NCBI RefSeq assembly: GCF_035306585.1
Contig: NZ_DATGNU010000021.1
Span: 49,226-113,225, forward strand
Reading direction: 5' to 3'
DNA length: 64,000 nt
DNA from: Galbibacter sp035306585
Lineage (GTDB): Bacteria > Bacteroidota > Bacteroidia > Flavobacteriales > Flavobacteriaceae
In this document: piece by piece, positions 62,185 to 64,000 of the stretch
Position numbering within the stretch: the stretch's first letter is position 1
Layout of the letters: the number at the start of each line of letters is the position of its first letter
Position numbers and translations under genes: made by a program
The notes under the pieces: model-generated
Databases searched by the model: none
What the model was told of the DNA's origin: nothing
Seen by the model: the letters and a program-made list of their open reading frames with translations, nothing else

Positions 62185-63948
62185 TTATTGATTCATCGTC
62201 ATTAAAAATTCTTCATTGTTTTTTGTCATACGGATACGTTGATCCATGAACTCCATAGCTTCAACAGGATTCATATCTGATAGGTATTTACGTAAAATCC
62301 ACATTCTTTGAATCTCATTTTCATCTAGTAATAGATCGTCTCGTCTGGTGGATGAAGATATCAAATCAATCGCAGGGAAAATTCGTTTGTTGGCAATACG
62401 TCTGTCGAGTTGTAGCTCCATATTACCTGTTCCTTTAAATTCTTCGAAAATAACTTCGTCCATTTTGGAACCTGTATCGGTTAGTGCAGTAGCAATAATC
62501 GTTAAAGAACCACCACCTTCTATATTTCTTGCCGCCCCAAAGAAGCGTTTTGGTTTGTGTAAAGCGTTGGCATCAACCCCTCCACTTAATACTTTACCGC
62601 TAGCTGGTTGCACGGTGTTGTAGGCTCTTGCTAAACGAGTGATAGAGTCTAAAAGAATCACTACATCGTGCCCGCACTCTACAAGACGTTTGGCTTTTTC
62701 TAAAACGATATTAGCTACTTTTACGTGGCGGTCTGCAGGTTCGTCAAAAGTAGAGGCGATTACCTCCCCTTTTACATTACGTTGCATATCGGTCACCTCC
62801 TCAGGACGCTCATCAATTAAAAGGATCAATTGATAAACCTCTGGGTGGTTTGCAGCAATTGCATTGGCGATATCTTTCAAAAGCATGGTTTTTCCAGTCT
62901 TAGGCTGAGAAACAATCATACCTCTTTGCCCTTTTCCGATAGGAGAGAAAAGATCCACAATCCTAGTGGATATGGTGCTTCGGTTTTCAGCTAATCTGAA
63001 TTTTTCCTCCGGGAATAGCGGGGTTAGGTGCTCAAAAGATACACGGTCACGAACAACCTGTGGGTTTAGTCCGTTAATTTGGTTTACCTTAATGAGGGGG
63101 AAATATTTCTCTCCTTCTTTGGGTGGGCGCACTGTCCCGCGCACGGTATCTCCCGTTTTTAAACCAAATAAGCGTATTTGTGATTGTGATACATAAATAT
63201 CATCTGGCGAAGAAAGGTAGTTGTAATCACTACTTCTTAAAAAACCATAGCCATCTTGCATGATATCTAAAACTCCTTCACTCTCTACAATACCGTCAAA
63301 TTCAAAATCAGGTTCTCTGTACCTGTTTTTCTTTTCTTTGTCAAAATTGTCTTTGTCCTTAGGAGTATTGTTGTTATTTTTCTTGTGGGAGTTAGATTGA
63401 TTGTTGTTAGGAATGTTGGAGTTCCGAGCATTGTTAGGGGCCTCGTTCCGCTTGGTATTGTTTTGCTGATTGTTGTTTGCACTACTGGAGGGTTGCTTTG
63501 ATTCCGTTTTAGGTCCCTTTGCAGCTTCTGGTTTGGTGTCTTTATCAGTTTCTTTATTTAACGGAGGATTCTCGGCCTTTTTTTGTTTTGGCTGTGGTTG
63601 CTTTGGCGCTGTTTGTTTTGACTCCTCCACTGGCCGTGAGGATGCAGGGGTTGGGTTCGATGCTGTATTTGAACCACCATTGGTTTCTTCTACTTTTCCA
63701 GTAGATCTTTTTGTGGTGCGCGTTCTTTTTTTAGGCCTTTGCTGTGAAGGTGTTTCTTCACCATTAGGAGTGTCCTTTTTTGGAGTATCTATAGTGCTTA
63801 CTGCACTTGGGCTAGCAGCCTGAACATCGAGAATTTGATAGATGAGGTCGTTCTTTTTAAACGTTTTAAATTTTGGAATACCAGCCACTCTAGCAATCTC
63901 ATGTAGTTCGGCAAGCTTTTTTGCCTTTAAATCTGAAATTTCAAACAT
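62185..63948 (-). CDS. rho: Transcription termination factor Rho with long disordered linker
   Basis: Hexameric RNA-dependent ATPase that ends transcription. A Rho-N (SAP-like) domain covers residues 1-42. It is followed by a roughly 165-residue linker (45-208) of Lys, Pro, Thr and then Asn/Ser/Gln repeats, then the cold-shock RNA-binding domain (GVLDIMQDGYGFLRSSDYNY) and the ATPase core. Walker A is SQPKTGKT near 347-354 and Walker B VVILLDSITR; the Q-loop/R-loop region GGGSLTIIATALTDTGSKMDE is intact. The 587 residues compare with 419 in E. coli; the excess is the linker, a Bacteroidota trait. It is followed by an intrinsic terminator. Confidence 0.97.
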   Translation of the reverse strand: MFEISDLKAKKLAELHEIARVAGIPKFKTFKKNDLIYQILDVQAASPSAVSTIDTPKKDTPNGEETPSQQRPKKRTRTTKRSTGKVEETNGGSNTASNPTPASSRPVEESKQTAPKQPQPKQKKAENPPLNKETDKDTKPEAAKGPKTESKQPSSSANNNQQNNTKRNEAPNNARNSNIPNNNQSNSHKKNNNNTPKDKDNFDKEKKNRYREPDFEFDGIVESEGVLDIMQDGYGFLRSSDYNYLSSPDDIYVSQSQIRLFGLKTGDTVRGTVRPPKEGEKYFPLIKVNQINGLNPQVVRDRVSFEHLTPLFPEEKFRLAENRSTISTRIVDLFSPIGKGQRGMIVSQPKTGKTMLLKDIANAIAANHPEVYQLILLIDERPEEVTDMQRNVKGEVIASTFDEPADRHVKVANIVLEKAKRLVECGHDVVILLDSITRLARAYNTVQPASGKVLSGGVDANALHKPKRFFGAARNIEGGGSLTIIATALTDTGSKMDEVIFEEFKGTGNMELQLDRRIANKRIFPAIDLISSSTRRDDLLLDENEIQRMWILRKYLSDMNPVEAMEFMDQRIRMTKNNEEFLMTMNQ

Positions 63949-64000
63949 TGATTAAATAAATATATTATTATTTGGTCTGAGGTAAATTATGATTGTTGTT

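Noticed and set aside
63470..63823. 117-codon plus-strand frame opposite the rho linker
   Set aside because: It is antisense to the low-complexity Asn/Lys/Pro linker of rho; the Cys/Phe/Gly-rich translation is a mirror of that composition.
1..64000. CRISPR array, toxin-antitoxin or other defence module
   Set aside because: No regularly spaced direct repeats, cas genes or paired small toxin/antitoxin genes were found by reading both strands.

Overview
The window reads as chromosome of a marine-type member of the Bacteroidota, most likely family Flavobacteriaceae. The supporting signs are the division/wall gene order, a SecD-SecF fusion, a SusC/SusD pair, Rho with a long Asn/Lys/Pro-rich linker, A-rich leaders without Shine-Dalgarno sites, and TAnnTTTG -7 promoter boxes. 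Base composition is AT-rich. No species is claimed.

Layout. (1) 1-13.5 kb: a tightly packed dcw cluster, ftsI (5' end cut by the window) - murE - mraY - murD - ftsW - murG - murC - ftsQ - ftsA - ftsZ. It makes lipid II, flips and polymerises it, and builds the Z ring. yqeY and a tRNA-Arg(TCG) follow, each near a hairpin terminator. (2) 14.2-24.5 kb: an accessory, decaying stretch. It holds DinB-like, two-lobed retropepsin-like, membrane, HxlR/FMN-reductase, DUF1853, YdjM-like and GIY-YIG genes. Between them lie clearly broken genes (GlcG/HbpS-like, cold-shock-domain, a small membrane protein and an unidentified one). (3) 24.5-34 kb: a PAP2 phosphatase, then a small polysaccharide utilisation locus (carbohydrate esterase and GH43 lipoprotein on the minus strand, divergent SusC and SusD on plus) with two matching LacI-type operator palindromes. 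(4) 34-45.5 kb: an M16 peptidase pair (one subunit without the zinc motif), mdh, secDF, a cobalamin riboswitch in front of metE, a DUF192 lipoprotein and lgt. (5) 45.7-53.3 kb: the most unusual part. An MBOAT acyltransferase and an SGNH-like partner converge on an operon of a TIM-barrel glycosidase lipoprotein and a 1270-residue protein. That protein fuses a cellulose-synthase-like GT2, a GH26-like barrel with both catalytic Glu, and a third barrel whose acid/base position is changed. This looks like an exopolysaccharide synthesis, trimming and O-acylation module. (6) 53.5-64 kb: housekeeping genes argS, a DUF6686-like gene, a putative HExxH lipoprotein, a MATE exporter, ffh, folD, an AI-2E/PerM-type permease and rho, plus an orphan promoter-terminator pair that may mark a small RNA.

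All calls come from reading the sequence and protein motifs. No database search, alignment or folding program was run. Family names rest on recognised motifs, and promoter, operator and terminator calls on pattern matching.
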